Shown: one piece after another, positions 10,184 through 18,266 of the stretch
Layout of the letters: each line of letters starts with the position of its first letter
Numbering within the stretch: the stretch's first letter is position 1
Assembly (NCBI RefSeq): GCF_026262505.1
Contig: NC_067208.1
Location: 10,673,962 to 10,737,961, forward strand
From: Trichomonas vaginalis G3
Taxonomy: Eukaryota > Parabasalia > Trichomonadida > Trichomonadidae
Direction: 5' to 3'
DNA: 64,000 bases
Program-made: the position numbers and the translations under genes
The notes under the pieces: model-generated
Database searches by the model: none
What the model saw: the letters and a program-made list of their open reading frames with translations, nothing else
Told to the model about the DNA's origin: nothing

Positions 10184-10991
10184 ATGGCAGAAGACATAGT
10201 GGTTTATACTATTACGACTAAAAACCCTGAGTCATATAATTCTATAACAACAAACTTACAAAGTCCTCAAGGACGATATTGTAAACTAACTTTAAACACG
10301 ATGACGACTAAAGCCTGGTTTTGCTCTTTTGACACCAGAAGACTTTGTTGTTGTGAATGGTAAAAAATACTCCTTTGAAGATACTTACTCAGATATACCA
10401 CCAACAGGTTTTGTTGACTTATTTAATACTTTAAGGACGGATGTAACATGTGCTGCAACTAGAGCAGGTTTCATTATGTTTGGATGTCCGACTGAGTTTA
10501 GTATAAACGATATGAGCTATAATACAAAACTTATATCTGGTTTTTACTACCAACAGTTTCCTATAACAGGAAAAGGTGTCATACAAGGTTTGTCTGTTCC
10601 ATTGACTTTAAGTACACCTATTTTATATATTGTTTCAAACTTAGGTTCAAAGTGTTATTCGAATGTCGACAGAAACTATTATGACCAAAAGATACTTATG
10701 CGTATAAACAATACTTTCTCTGCTGGTTTGCCTATTGTTCATTCGAATGCAGAATTTTCAACCTTAGTGAACTCAAACACTTTGGCAAGTATAACGTTGA
10801 CATTAGTTGACGCAAACTTTGTTCCTGTAAAACTTTTATGTCCTATGTATTTGTCAATGACGGCAGAAAGTTTCGAATTGGAAGATGCAACTGGTGAAAG
10901 TATTGTATTACAAGAACAACTTCAACAACAAATAGCTCAAGAACAACAAATGCAACAAATGGAACAAATGCAACAAATAGCTCAAGAATAA
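10184..10991 (+). CDS. Probable minor capsid (penton-like, single jelly-roll) protein
   Basis: N-terminus MAEDIVVYTITTKNPESYNS at ATG 10184. A 1-nt shift near 10320 moves into the frame that runs to 10991 (about 269 aa). The body is rich in beta-strand patterns ending GLSVPLTLSTPILYIVSNLG ... ASITLTLVDANFVPVKLL, which resembles Polinton/adintovirus minor capsid proteins with a C-terminal 'L.D..g.pv.l' strand. The C-terminus is a Gln/Met-rich tail (QQMQQMEQMQQIAQE). Position after the MCP and size fit a penton protein. Assignment is by pattern only. Confidence 0.55.
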
Positions 10992-11048
10992 AAAAAATAT
11001 ATTTTTTTATTTTATAAAAAAATGTAAGAATAGACGTTTCAGATTTTT
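10992..11048 (+). promoter_or_regulatory. A/T-rich promoter upstream of helicase
   Basis: Contains AATATATTTTTTTATTTTAT, the same T-rich block found before many element genes. Confidence 0.4.
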
Positions 11049-12255
11049 ATGACTTCCAAGCGTTCAGAAATATGTGTCCATTTCGAGAACTATAACAAAG
11101 CAGTCGAGAATTTGAAACGTTTAGTCATTTATGTCGACTCTGCCCCAGAATGTTATGTCATGAAAGAATGGGATGTAGTCTTTAACAAACCTAAAGCGAC
11201 AATAGTTTCAGAACAGAATGTAAACAGAAACTTAAGAAAATAAAAGTCGTACAAGTTGGTATGAAGATGTTAGATGCTTGGGATATCTTATTGTCAAAGT
11301 TAGAAGATTTTTCAGTTCGTGGTATAAAGTTCTATACACCATCTCCAAACTTCTTATTCTATCTTCACTGGATATAAATATGAACAAGTAGAATGGAAAG
11401 AAAATGTTATAGAAGCTTGGTTACCATGTCAAAGAAATTATATGCAATGGAAACGAAAGAGTCTATGAGTATATCTTATGTTGGTTTGCAAACATCTTAC
11501 AACATCCAAGTGCTAAAAATGAAACTGCTCTCATTATAATTGGAAAACAAGGAACTGGTAAGAACACATTCTTTACAGATATTTTGTGCAAACTGTTAGA
11601 GGGCTATTCGAATCCGAATATGACAAACATAGAAAACATCTGTGGCAAGTTTAACTCCTCAATAGAGAATATGAAACTTATAGTATGTAACGAACTTCAA
11701 AGTATAGATACAACAAAAGTTTTGAACTCGGATGCTTTGAAGAGTCTTATAACAGATAAAGTTGGAGTTGTTGAAAGAAAATATAAAGACCAAAGAGTTT
11801 GTGAAAATGTTGCAAATTTCATTATGGTTTCAAACAACGCCGTTCCGATGAAGTTAGAAAGTTCTGACAGAAGATATGTAGTTGTCAGAACGTCAGATTC
11901 TCATATGCAAGATACAGAATATTTTGACGACTTAGCAGAAACTTTGACATCTGACTTTTACAACCACTTGTTCTCATATTTTATGACATTAGATATTTCT
12001 AAGTTCAATCCAAGACAAATTCCACATACCGAAGAAAGACAAACATTGTTAGAAGCAAACAAGAGTGTATATGAACTGTTCATAGATGAGACTAACTTTG
12101 AGTGTTTAGATGAAAGGTCATTGTACGATTCGTATAAACAATATTGTCAAGAGTATGGTTATATGGCAGCGTCTAAACGAACATTCTTGGCAAATGTCAA
12201 AAGTCTTTTAGATGTTCAGAACGGCGTATATACAAAGAAAAATTTTTCTGAGTAA
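11049..12255 (+). CDS. SF3 (D5-like) helicase, frameshifted
   Basis: The C-terminal 223 aa (11584-12255) and the in-frame sequence just upstream carry a superfamily 3 helicase core: Walker A IIIGKQGTGKNTFF near 11535-11577, Walker B-like MKLIVCNELQSI, and motif C/sensor NFIMVSNNAVPMKL followed by DRRYVV, where paired Arg can act as the arginine finger. The N-terminal piece 11049-11243 (MTSKRSEICVHFENYNKAVE) and fragments near 11255-11500 in other frames complete one gene of about 400 aa with at least three frameshifts. SF3 helicases unwind viral DNA at origins as hexamers. The helicase sits within the capsid/packaging gene block. Confidence 0.75.
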
Positions 12256-12269
12256 ATTTTAAAAAAAAT

Positions 12270-12294
12270 ATATATTTTTATCCGATAGAAAAAG
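12270..12294 (+). promoter_or_regulatory. Promoter motif of 12295 gene
   Basis: ATATTTTTATCCGATAGAAAAAG precedes the ATG; it contains TTTTTATC, then TAGAAA, as in the 12731-13186 gene. Confidence 0.5.
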
Positions 12295-12714
12295 ATGGCA
12301 AAATTCATCTCAGTCAACAAGTACATGACAGAAGTCAAAGAAGAACTAGACCCATTCGCTTATTTGAATGTTTACTTCTACCATTTTGAAAAGTCTTCAT
12401 TCAGCAAAGTTTGGAACATCGAACCAGTTAAGTTTGCTATTGTGACTAAAAATGGTGCGAAATTTGAAGACTTAGACATAGAAGGTTTGTTAGCAGTCAA
12501 AGAAAATTTTGACAGAAGGTTTTCAAACCTTAAAGAAGGCAAAGCATACAAACTTGTTATACCTTATGAACCAAAGAAAGCAGACGACTATGAATATTAT
12601 GAGTCTAAGATAGTTGAAGTTCAAGGTAAATTGGGTAAAAAGATTTTAGAGTCTAAGCCAGTGTTTGCCCCTAAAGAGGAAGAGAACATTGACATTGACC
12701 CAGAAATGTTCTAA
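12295..12714 (+). CDS. Hypothetical Maverick protein, 139 aa
   Basis: Intact ORF MAKFISVNKYMTEVKEELDP to EENIDIDPEMF. It has a compact alpha/beta core with aromatic residues (AYLNVYFYHFEKSSF), a KAYKLVIPYEPKKADDYEYY segment and an acidic tail. It has a strong TTTTTATC motif upstream and lies only 16 nt from the convergent gene at 12731. Size and acidic tail would suit a single-stranded-DNA-binding or processivity factor next to the helicase, but no motif proves it. Confidence 0.7.
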   Translation: MAKFISVNKYMTEVKEELDPFAYLNVYFYHFEKSSFSKVWNIEPVKFAIVTKNGAKFEDLDIEGLLAVKENFDRRFSNLKEGKAYKLVIPYEPKKADDYEYYESKIVEVQGKLGKKILESKPVFAPKEEENIDIDPEMF

Positions 12715-12730
12715 AAATAAAATTTTATTT

Positions 12731-13186
12731 TTACATGTCAAATTTCTTTTTCTCTGGCTCTGGCTCTGGCTCTTTCTTCTCTTCTTCTACTTTCTTTTCT
12801 TTCTTCTCTCTCTTCTTCTTCTTTTCTGGTGGAGTTATGTCAAATTTCTCAGAACCATATTTATGTAAAAGTTCTTTGTCCTTTAATAGCTCTTCTATTC
12901 TGTTTCCTATTTCATCTTCAAGAACAGCGCATGTGTCTTCTTTGCATTCTAAGAACTTTTGTTGGACTTCATCTCTCCAAGAGGCGTCATCTCTGTCAAC
13001 AAGTCTGTCATTGACAAACTTAAAGACTTCTCTGCCTAATGTTTTATGGTTCTTGTCATATTCCCAGAAACAGAACTTTAGAACAAATTCACCTTTCTTG
13101 TTTACACTATGTAAGATTTTATGGTCGACAGATGTTTTAGAGTCAAAAAGCTTGTCTCGAATATAGATAGCGAAATCGCTCGACAT
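12731..13186 (-). CDS. Hypothetical protein with Lys/Glu/Pro tail
   Basis: Intact 151-aa ORF, MSSDFAIYIRDKLFDSKTSV. A folded N-terminal part (about 1-105) with EFVLKFCFWEYDKNH, then a charged tail KKKKREKKEKKVEEEKKEPE with a PEPEPE repeat. It is divergent from the packaging ATPase with a 36-nt shared promoter, and its own upstream reads TTTTTATCTTTTAGAAA then ATG. Not recognised. Confidence 0.7.
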   Translation of the reverse strand: MSSDFAIYIRDKLFDSKTSVDHKILHSVNKKGEFVLKFCFWEYDKNHKTLGREVFKFVNDRLVDRDDASWRDEVQQKFLECKEDTCAVLEDEIGNRIEELLKDKELLHKYGSEKFDITPPEKKKKREKKEKKVEEEKKEPEPEPEKKKFDM

Positions 13187-13222
13187 TTTCTAAAAGATAA
13201 AAATTTTAATTTTTCTAAAAAT
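13187..13222. promoter_or_regulatory. Divergent promoter, 12731 gene / packaging ATPase
   Basis: 36 nt between two ATGs. Minus strand reads TTTTTATCTTTTAGAAA; plus strand reads TTTTAATTTTTCTAAAAAT. Each half has the element motif. Confidence 0.5.
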
Positions 13223-14098
13223 ATGTTAGAAAAAAAGTTTGCTGACATTGACAAGAAATTTGAGAATGTTTTGAAGAAGAACAAGAGGAAGTTGGAAAAT
13301 GCTCAGATAAAACCCATACATGACAAGTTCCTATTTGCTCAGAATGGTATAACAGGTCTAATTGCACCACCTGGGTCTGGTAAGACTTTCACTTATCTTA
13401 AAATGGCAGCACAACAACAAGAACTAGATGAGAAGAACCCATTCTATGAGTTAGTTGTTATTTGTAGTACTTCTGGTCAATTCGATCAAACCGTCAATTC
13501 GTTCAAAGATATTATAAAGAAGTCTAAGTTAGTATGTATAAAGGATACTGAGTTGTTAGATTGGATAAAGAAGTACCAAAGAAGAGTTTTGAAGTATAAT
13601 GCTATAAATGAGTATATAAATTCTAAGTTTAAAGACCCAAATGAGGAAATGCAAAGAATATTAGAGAAGAAACACTTCAGAAACAAACAGAAAGAGATAG
13701 AATACATTTCGAAGAAATTGCAATCTTACGATTGGAAGACATACCCTCATAGATGTCTTCTTATCTTAGATGATTTCGCCTCTCATCCTTTGTTAAAGAA
13801 CAGAGAACAAGACATGTGTCGAATTCTTAAGAAGCTCAGACACTTTAACATCTCAGTTGTCATTTGTGTACAGACAGCAAAGAGTTTAAGTAAAGATGTT
13901 AAAAGAATACTTACTGACATTATACTTTTCCCTGGATTGTCCGAAGACGATTTCATGGAACTTATGAAAGAGTCCATGGCAGGTAAGTTTGACAGACATG
14001 AACTATGGGAGAAGTACAAAGTCATACAAGACCCTCATACTTCTTTCAGAATTCATATCTACGCAAACAAAGTTCAAATTGTAAAAAGTCAAGCTTGA
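13223..14098 (+). CDS. A32/FtsK-type genome-packaging ATPase
   Basis: 291 aa from ATG 13223, chosen because it follows the A/T promoter motif and avoids overlap with the divergent gene. P-loop LIAPPGSGKTFT (Walker A at about 48-55), Walker B CLLILDDFAS (about 178-184, with the DD pair) and a sensor-like VVICVQTAKSL (about 212-222, conserved Gln) form the FtsK-HerA ATPase pattern used by Polintons, virophages and poxvirus A32 to pump DNA into capsids. The C-terminal DPHTSFRIHIYANKVQIV is also typical of the family. Intact, which is unusual among the larger genes of this element. Confidence 0.85.
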   Translation: MLEKKFADIDKKFENVLKKNKRKLENAQIKPIHDKFLFAQNGITGLIAPPGSGKTFTYLKMAAQQQELDEKNPFYELVVICSTSGQFDQTVNSFKDIIKKSKLVCIKDTELLDWIKKYQRRVLKYNAINEYINSKFKDPNEEMQRILEKKHFRNKQKEIEYISKKLQSYDWKTYPHRCLLILDDFASHPLLKNREQDMCRILKKLRHFNISVVICVQTAKSLSKDVKRILTDIILFPGLSEDDFMELMKESMAGKFDRHELWEKYKVIQDPHTSFRIHIYANKVQIVKSQA

Positions 14099-14116
14099 AA
14101 AATAAAGAGTTTAGTC

Positions 14117-14420
14117 TTAGTCTGTTGTGGTTCTGCAGCTTTCGGTTCTTCTGGCTTTGGAATGGACTCGGTTGGTGGTACGTCGGACATTCGTTTGTGT
14201 CCTGTCGGAAGGAAGAACTTTTCCAGTTGTCGGGAAATTTTTTTCCAGTTGTCGGGAAAAATTTTTCCAGTTGTCGGGAAAAAAGTTCTCAATTTTCGAA
14301 AATTTGAATGGTTTACGGACGGACAACAGGAAATTTTTTTCCAGTTGTCGGGAAAATTTTTCTTGTCGGATGGAAAAACTTTTTCTGTCGGATGGAAGAA
14401 CTTGGAATGTCGGAAGGAAG
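14117..14420. repeat. Intergenic repeats TTTTCCAGTTGTCGGGAAA
   Basis: Between convergent genes there are about four copies of TTTCCAGTTGTCGGGAAA (14217-14285 and 14338-14358) and several CGGAAGGAAGAACTT / CGGATGGAAAAACTT units. Reading frames through the block on both strands are low-complexity (minus strand 14089-14451 gives 120 aa rich in FPDNWKK) and are not called as genes with confidence. Confidence 0.6.
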
Positions 14421-14514
14421 GACTCGGAATGCCAGCAGAAGGATTTGACAAGACAATTTACCTTATAGAGCTACCTGAGCCATCTGAAGTCAAGCGTAAA
14501 AATAAATGGTTCAT

Positions 14515-15342
14515 TTACTCTGCTTGTTTGAAGTTGTCAAAATACTCTGTTATTTTTTCCTTTAACAATGGCAAATCTTCTTTGAAGGTAAGTATTGTAC
14601 AACCTTTCATATCATAGTGTGTTTGAGGTAAAGTATCTTGAACTATTTGTTTCACATCTTCATTCGGTGTCATTGAAATCGGTAAGTTTTCGCGATAGAA
14701 CCAATTTCTGTCAGATTTGTAAATCTTAGCAAGGTCGTAAAAGCTTTTGTTGTTTCTTCTGACTAAATGCAACATAACCATATCTCTGTCTTCTTCATTT
14801 TCCATCTCTTCAGTATAAATCATATACTTATAGTTCTTTTCCTTTCCTTTTGGTACCGAACGTGGTATTCTTTTCTGTATGTTTTTGTCTTTTGCTTCAA
14901 TGACTTCATCTTTTGCTTGAAGTTTCTTTTCCATCTCTTCACGTTCTTGTCTATGAATTTCATCTAACATCATGAAAATATAACAAGCGTAACGAGGTGA
15001 AGCCCACATTGCAACAGCATTTACAAGAAGTCTATGTACATAATATCCTTTCAAACAAGGAGCCAAATTCTTGCGATTTTCGAATGGAATCTCTTCCCTC
15101 GGTTTTCCGAGGGAAGCAAACATATGAGGAAATTCTTCTAAAAGTTCTTTTGTCTGTTGGTTTTCAAACCAATGGTATGCTTGCTTTGTAGAACGAAGAG
15201 TATTCAAAATACTTTGCATTTGGTACATGTCATCTTTGACCGAACGAATGAGACGGAGTTGTTTGTTAAACTGAACCCACTCATATTCTTCATTTATAGC
15301 TTCATGGACTATAACTGTTGTTGTGTTCTCTGTTGTTGACAT
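14515..15342 (-). CDS. KilA-N-type/viral DNA-binding-like protein 1
   Basis: 275 aa, intact. Residues about 98-127 (KGYYVHRLLVNAVAMWASPR followed by YACYIFMMLDEIH) match the helix-turn core of viral KilA-N domains (usual pattern g.yvhp.L.n.iA.WaSp.f...v...l). Then comes a coiled linker (EEMEKKLQAKDEVIEAKDKN) and a C-terminal domain with MVMLHLVRRNNKSFYDLAK. KilA-N proteins are DNA-binding regulators common in large DNA viruses and phages. A GC-rich hairpin (CCCTCGGTTTTCCGAGGG) lies inside the coding region near 15096. Upstream is TTTTTTTATCCTG, then 5' leader and ATG. Paralogous in domain to 16811-17473. Confidence 0.7.
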   Translation of the reverse strand: MSTTENTTTVIVHEAINEEYEWVQFNKQLRLIRSVKDDMYQMQSILNTLRSTKQAYHWFENQQTKELLEEFPHMFASLGKPREEIPFENRKNLAPCLKGYYVHRLLVNAVAMWASPRYACYIFMMLDEIHRQEREEMEKKLQAKDEVIEAKDKNIQKRIPRSVPKGKEKNYKYMIYTEEMENEEDRDMVMLHLVRRNNKSFYDLAKIYKSDRNWFYRENLPISMTPNEDVKQIVQDTLPQTHYDMKGCTILTFKEDLPLLKEKITEYFDNFKQAE

Positions 15343-15626
15343 ATCTGTTTCTTATATACAGGATAAAAAAATATTTTATAAAAAACTAACTTTATTTTTT
15401 CTATCTTAAGGAAATTCATGATTTCATAGAGTTTTGGCGACCCCGAAGGAAGTCGGTCTAGAGAAATTTCACTGTTTTTCGTACGGAATCTCTATCCTCG
15501 GTTTTTCGAGGGTAGCAATCTTATGCCATTTTACTCAGATTTTTGTGCTGAATTCAGCAAAAATAATGTTTAGGGTAGAAGGTTAGATATAACCTCTTTT
15601 CTAACCTCTTTTCTACCCCAGTTATT
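15343..15626. other. Intergenic stretch with hairpins
   Basis: No gene. It holds the promoter of the 14515-15342 gene, a second copy of the CCTCGGTTTTTCGAGG hairpin near 15495 that also occurs inside the neighbouring coding region, and the 46-nt hairpin at 15573-15618. Confidence 0.5.
15573..15618. terminator. 46-nt dispersed hairpin, copy 2, behind 15627 gene
   Basis: Ends 8 nt beyond the stop codon of the minus-strand gene at 15627-16541. The arms GGGTAGAA and TTCTACCC pair, as do GGTTAGA and TCTAACC. Role as terminator or 3'-processing signal is inferred from position. Confidence 0.45.
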
Positions 15627-16541
15627 TTATAAGCGTTTTACATGGTAAACATTGTGAATTCGTGAAATTCTAAACAATTTCGTAGCTTCTATTTCTTCAC
15701 GAAGGATATCGAATGTTTTAACAATGCCGAAGGTTTCTTTATATTTCTTCTTGACATCTGAAAGAAGGAAATCGTCAGCTGTTGGATAGTTTTTGTTTAG
15801 AAATGTCAACATGTCCATTTTATCTTCTGCTGGTTTCTCTGCCTCCCTCTTTAAGTCAGCATAGTCGTTTCGCATACGTTCTATCTCTTTGACGGAGTAG
15901 TTATATTTCCTCATTGCTGCTTTACATTTAGAACATTGTGGGTTCATTTTTGCGTTATATTCTGAAACCTTACCTGCTAGTATGACTAAGGCGTCAATTG
16001 CTCTCTTTAACTCAAAAGTTGCGGGTTTTATCTGTTCATTCCATATCTTACCTCTTCTATCTTTATCTCTTATCTGCCATACACATTCAGCAACTAACGA
16101 AACAAAGTTGTCGTAGGTCTTAAACTCCCCAGATTTGTATATGTCAGAGATGTTCTTATATACCATATCGCAATCTTTGTCCATGACTTTGTGGTTGCAA
16201 TGAAATCCAAGAAACTCATAGTTAACCTTTCGTATGAACTTCTTTATTTCTACTGAGTCAGTTGCTTTGACTTCTATTTCGTCGAATTCAGGAATAGTTA
16301 GTTTTTGTTGCTGAATTTCAGGTAGTTTAGGCAAATGGTCAATAATGTCCTGCATTTCATAAAGATACTGTTCATTTGTTTCATCTTTTGCAGTGCAATC
16401 TAAATCTCCTTGGAGAAGTTCTTGCTTTATCTTCTGGATTTCTGTTTCGAAAGTATATGAAGAAGGAATGAAGCTTTTCATTTCTACTAACATAGATGTT
16501 GGATTCATGACTAACGAGTTTGGTGCTGTTGTTGCTAACAT
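15627..16541 (-). CDS. Hypothetical Maverick protein, about 304 aa
   Basis: The start is placed at the internal ATG (MLATTAPNSLVMNPTSM), because the conserved promoter block TTTTTATTGTAAGAAC ends right at it; an upstream in-frame ATG would lie across that block. Largely helical and charged, with a CSKCKAAM pair of cysteines (possible half of a zinc site, with HCNH further upstream) and a coiled segment VKEIERMRNDYADLKREAE. Intact. The same promoter is found before the KilA-N gene at 17473. Not recognised. Confidence 0.7.
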   Translation of the reverse strand: MLATTAPNSLVMNPTSMLVEMKSFIPSSYTFETEIQKIKQELLQGDLDCTAKDETNEQYLYEMQDIIDHLPKLPEIQQQKLTIPEFDEIEVKATDSVEIKKFIRKVNYEFLGFHCNHKVMDKDCDMVYKNISDIYKSGEFKTYDNFVSLVAECVWQIRDKDRRGKIWNEQIKPATFELKRAIDALVILAGKVSEYNAKMNPQCSKCKAAMRKYNYSVKEIERMRNDYADLKREAEKPAEDKMDMLTFLNKNYPTADDFLLSDVKKKYKETFGIVKTFDILREEIEATKLFRISRIHNVYHVKRL

Positions 16542-16566
16542 GTTCTTACAATAAAAATAAAAAAAT
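16542..16566 (-). promoter_or_regulatory. Promoter motif TTTTTATTGTAAGAAC
   Basis: The minus strand reads AATATTTTTTTATTTTTATT then GTAAGAAC and the ATG at 16541. It is almost identical to the motif before the gene starting at 17473. Confidence 0.6.
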
Positions 16567-16629
16567 ATTTTTTTAAAAAAACCAACTTTATTTTTTATTT
16601 CGGGAAAACTCATGAGGTTAGAAAACATG

Positions 16630-16715
16630 TACGAAGAAGTCTTGACAAAACATTTACGATGAAATCATGACAAAACATTTACGATGAAATCATGACAAAA
16701 CATTTACGATGAAAT
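16630..16715 (-). repeat. Degenerate 25-bp repeats, inverted
   Basis: Three to four copies of CATGACAAAACATTTACGAT, related to the reverse complement of the terminal 25-bp minisatellite, placed between two minus-strand genes. Confidence 0.65.
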
Positions 16716-16731
16716 TCATGAAAATTCAAGA

Positions 16732-16777
16732 GGGTAGAAAAGAGGTTAGAAAACAGGTTATATCTAACCTTCTACCC
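16732..16777. terminator. 46-nt dispersed hairpin, copy 3, behind KilA-N gene
   Basis: Ends 33 nt beyond the stop of the 16811-17473 gene. Opposite orientation to copies 1 and 2, but the same length and pairing. It is preceded by TTCATGAAAATTCAAGA, as is copy 4. Confidence 0.45.
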
Positions 16778-16810
16778 TAAAATATATTTTTGCCGAAAAA
16801 AATGGTTCAT

Positions 16811-17473
16811 TTACTCACAATATTTTTGTACAAAACGACCCCAAACTTTTAACTTCTTTTCTGCAGCTTCTAATGTTATCTTAGCGAGTTCATATTCTCT
16901 AAATTCTCTCTTTAAATCTTCTTGTTCCCATTGGTCTAGTTCGTATGGAGAATCTCTATAACCAGAACATATCTCACGTTCATGTTCTATTTGTTTTTCA
17001 TGCATTTTTCTAACTTCTTCTTCAAACAAAGGTTTTGCATTCTCTACTGTATCTTCAAGTTCTTCTTCATCTAACTTCTCATGAACTTTCTTGTCTATGG
17101 AGTCCATAATTTTTCCAACTGCTATACAATATTTTGGAGAAGCCCACATTGCAATATAGTTTACGAGTCTTGGGTCTACATACATTCCTCTAACCTGTTT
17201 GATTTCATCAGGAATTCCTGCATTAACATTGTATAAAAAGCAACCCGCGGAATTCCGCGGGGTGGTATATTCTTCACAAAATGCCTTAAAATACTCTTCC
17301 CAGGACTTATTTTCCAACAACCTTCTAAAGTCTTTCCTAAACTGCTGACACATCTTTGTTGCATTTATATAACCATCCTTGTCTCTACGTAAGACTTCAA
17401 TACCGTTGTAAGTGCCTTTTGTGAATGTTTCGCCATTAGATTTGTTCGTGAACGTTTTTGCTTCGACTGACAT
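16811..17473 (-). CDS. KilA-N domain protein 2
   Basis: 220 aa, intact. A clear KilA-N domain: GIEVLRRDKDGYINATKMCQ (residues about 24-43), then a GMYVDPRLVNYIAMWASPKY block (about 95-115) followed by CIAVGKIMD. The C-terminal half is a charged coiled coil. KilA-N proteins bind DNA and regulate viral or host genes. A near-perfect palindrome, CCCGCGGAATTCCGCGGGG, sits inside the coding region near 17245 and encodes an extra PRNSAG-type insertion between conserved blocks. Promoter TTTTTATTGTAAGAACAG precedes the ATG. Confidence 0.85.
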   Translation of the reverse strand: MSVEAKTFTNKSNGETFTKGTYNGIEVLRRDKDGYINATKMCQQFRKDFRRLLENKSWEEYFKAFCEEYTTPRNSAGCFLYNVNAGIPDEIKQVRGMYVDPRLVNYIAMWASPKYCIAVGKIMDSIDKKVHEKLDEEELEDTVENAKPLFEEEVRKMHEKQIEHEREICSGYRDSPYELDQWEQEDLKREFREYELAKITLEAAEKKLKVWGRFVQKYCE

Positions 17474-17500
17474 TTCTGTTCTTACAATAAAAATAAAAAA
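17474..17500 (-). promoter_or_regulatory. Promoter motif of KilA-N gene 2
   Basis: The minus strand reads AATATTTTTTATTTTTATTG then TAAGAACAGAA and ATG. Confidence 0.6.
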
Positions 17501-17559
17501 TATTTTTGGCTTAACCGTCGGACATTCGTTTGTGGCTTAACCGTCGGACCACAACGATA

Positions 17560-17850
17560 AAAATCTCTGCTACTAGCAGTACTGCTACTGACAGTAGCAG
17601 TACTTTTACTGACAGTAGCAGTACTTTTTCTGACAGTAGCAGTACTTTTACTGACAGTAGCAGTACTTTTACTGACAGTAGCAGTACTTTTACTGACAGT
17701 AGCAGTACTTTTTCTGACAGTAGCAGTACTTTATCGTCGAAAACCCTCTCAAATTTTCCTTTTTACTGCAACTAGCAGTACTTTTACTGACAGTAGCAGT
17801 ACTTTTACTGACAGTAGCAGTACTGCTAGTAGCAGAGATTTTTATCGTCC
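17560..17850. repeat. 21-bp tandem repeat (GACAGTAGCAGTACTTTTACT) within a large inverted repeat
   Basis: About ten copies of TACTGACAGTAGCAGTACTT with a 21-bp period, in two blocks (17580-17735 and 17768-17825). The ends are inverted copies of each other: AAAAATCTCTGCTACTAGCA at the left and TGCTAGTAGCAGAGATTTTT at the right, both flanked by an ATCG. A plus-strand frame reads (SSTFTD)n, but nothing supports translation. It lies between a KilA-N gene and a tRNA-like sequence; an origin, partition or regulatory array are possibilities. Confidence 0.8.
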
Positions 17851-17852
17851 AA

Positions 17853-17975
17853 CTTTACAAATGTAAACTCCTATCGTTCTATTTTCTTCACTAGGGTCTA
17901 ACACCAAAGTAACCTTACAAATGTAAACTTATATCGTTCTATTTTCTTCACTAGGGTCTAACACCAAAGTAACCT
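17853..17975 (+). repeat. Two direct copies of a 62-64 bp unit
   Basis: The unit contains ACAAATGTAAACT, TATCGTTCTATTTTCTTCAC, TAGGGTCTAACACCAAAGTA and occurs twice back to back. Confidence 0.8.
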
Positions 17976-18012
17976 ATGTACATGAAATTTCACTGCATAA
18001 AAGGAAAAAACC

Positions 18013-18086
18013 TGCGCGAATCGGGATTTGAACCGAGGTCTTCGACGCCTGTAGCGAGGTAGCCCATACCACTGAGCTATGAGCCG
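18013..18086 (-). tRNA. tRNA-like sequence inside Maverick, probably pseudo-tRNA
   Basis: On the minus strand, A box TAGCTCAGTGG and B box GGTTCAAATCC are spaced as in a tRNA and followed by a T6 run (Pol III terminator). The D-stem GCTC/GGGC pairs. A putative anticodon loop lies in CGCTACAGGCG. The acceptor stem pairs only at the first three bases (GCG/CGC) and the T-stem at four, so it is probably not a working tRNA. It may be a Pol III-transcribed tRNA-like RNA. Confidence 0.45.
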
Positions 18087-18207
18087 CTTGCATATTTTTA
18101 AGTAAAATATAGTATATTTGTCATATAGTGAAGGATGACCAAACTTAAAAAAAATAACGCTAAAATATATTTTTTTCTATCTTAAGGAAATTCATGAAAA
18201 TTCAAGA

Positions 18208-18253
18208 GGGTAGAAAAGAGGGTAGAAGACAGGTTAGATCTAACCTTCTACCC
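18208..18253. terminator. 46-nt dispersed hairpin, copy 4, behind 18267 gene
   Basis: Ends 13 nt beyond the stop of the 18267-19127 gene. Preceded by GAAATTCATGAAAATTCAAG and followed by TAAAATATATTTTT, as in copy 3. Confidence 0.45.
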
Positions 18254-18266
18254 TAAAATATATTTT

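Noticed and set aside
12295-12714. Adenovirus-type maturation protease
   Set aside because: No His/Asp/Cys catalytic pattern seen here or in the other small genes; protease reported as not found.
14089-14617. Several 70-150 aa ORFs on both strands
   Set aside because: All run through the TTTCCAGTTGTCGGGAAA repeats and overlap each other; coding character is absent outside the repeats.
17530-17775. ORF of (SSTFTD)n repeats
   Set aside because: It is one of several open frames through a 21-bp tandem repeat that has no stops; no promoter motif and no homologous folded region.
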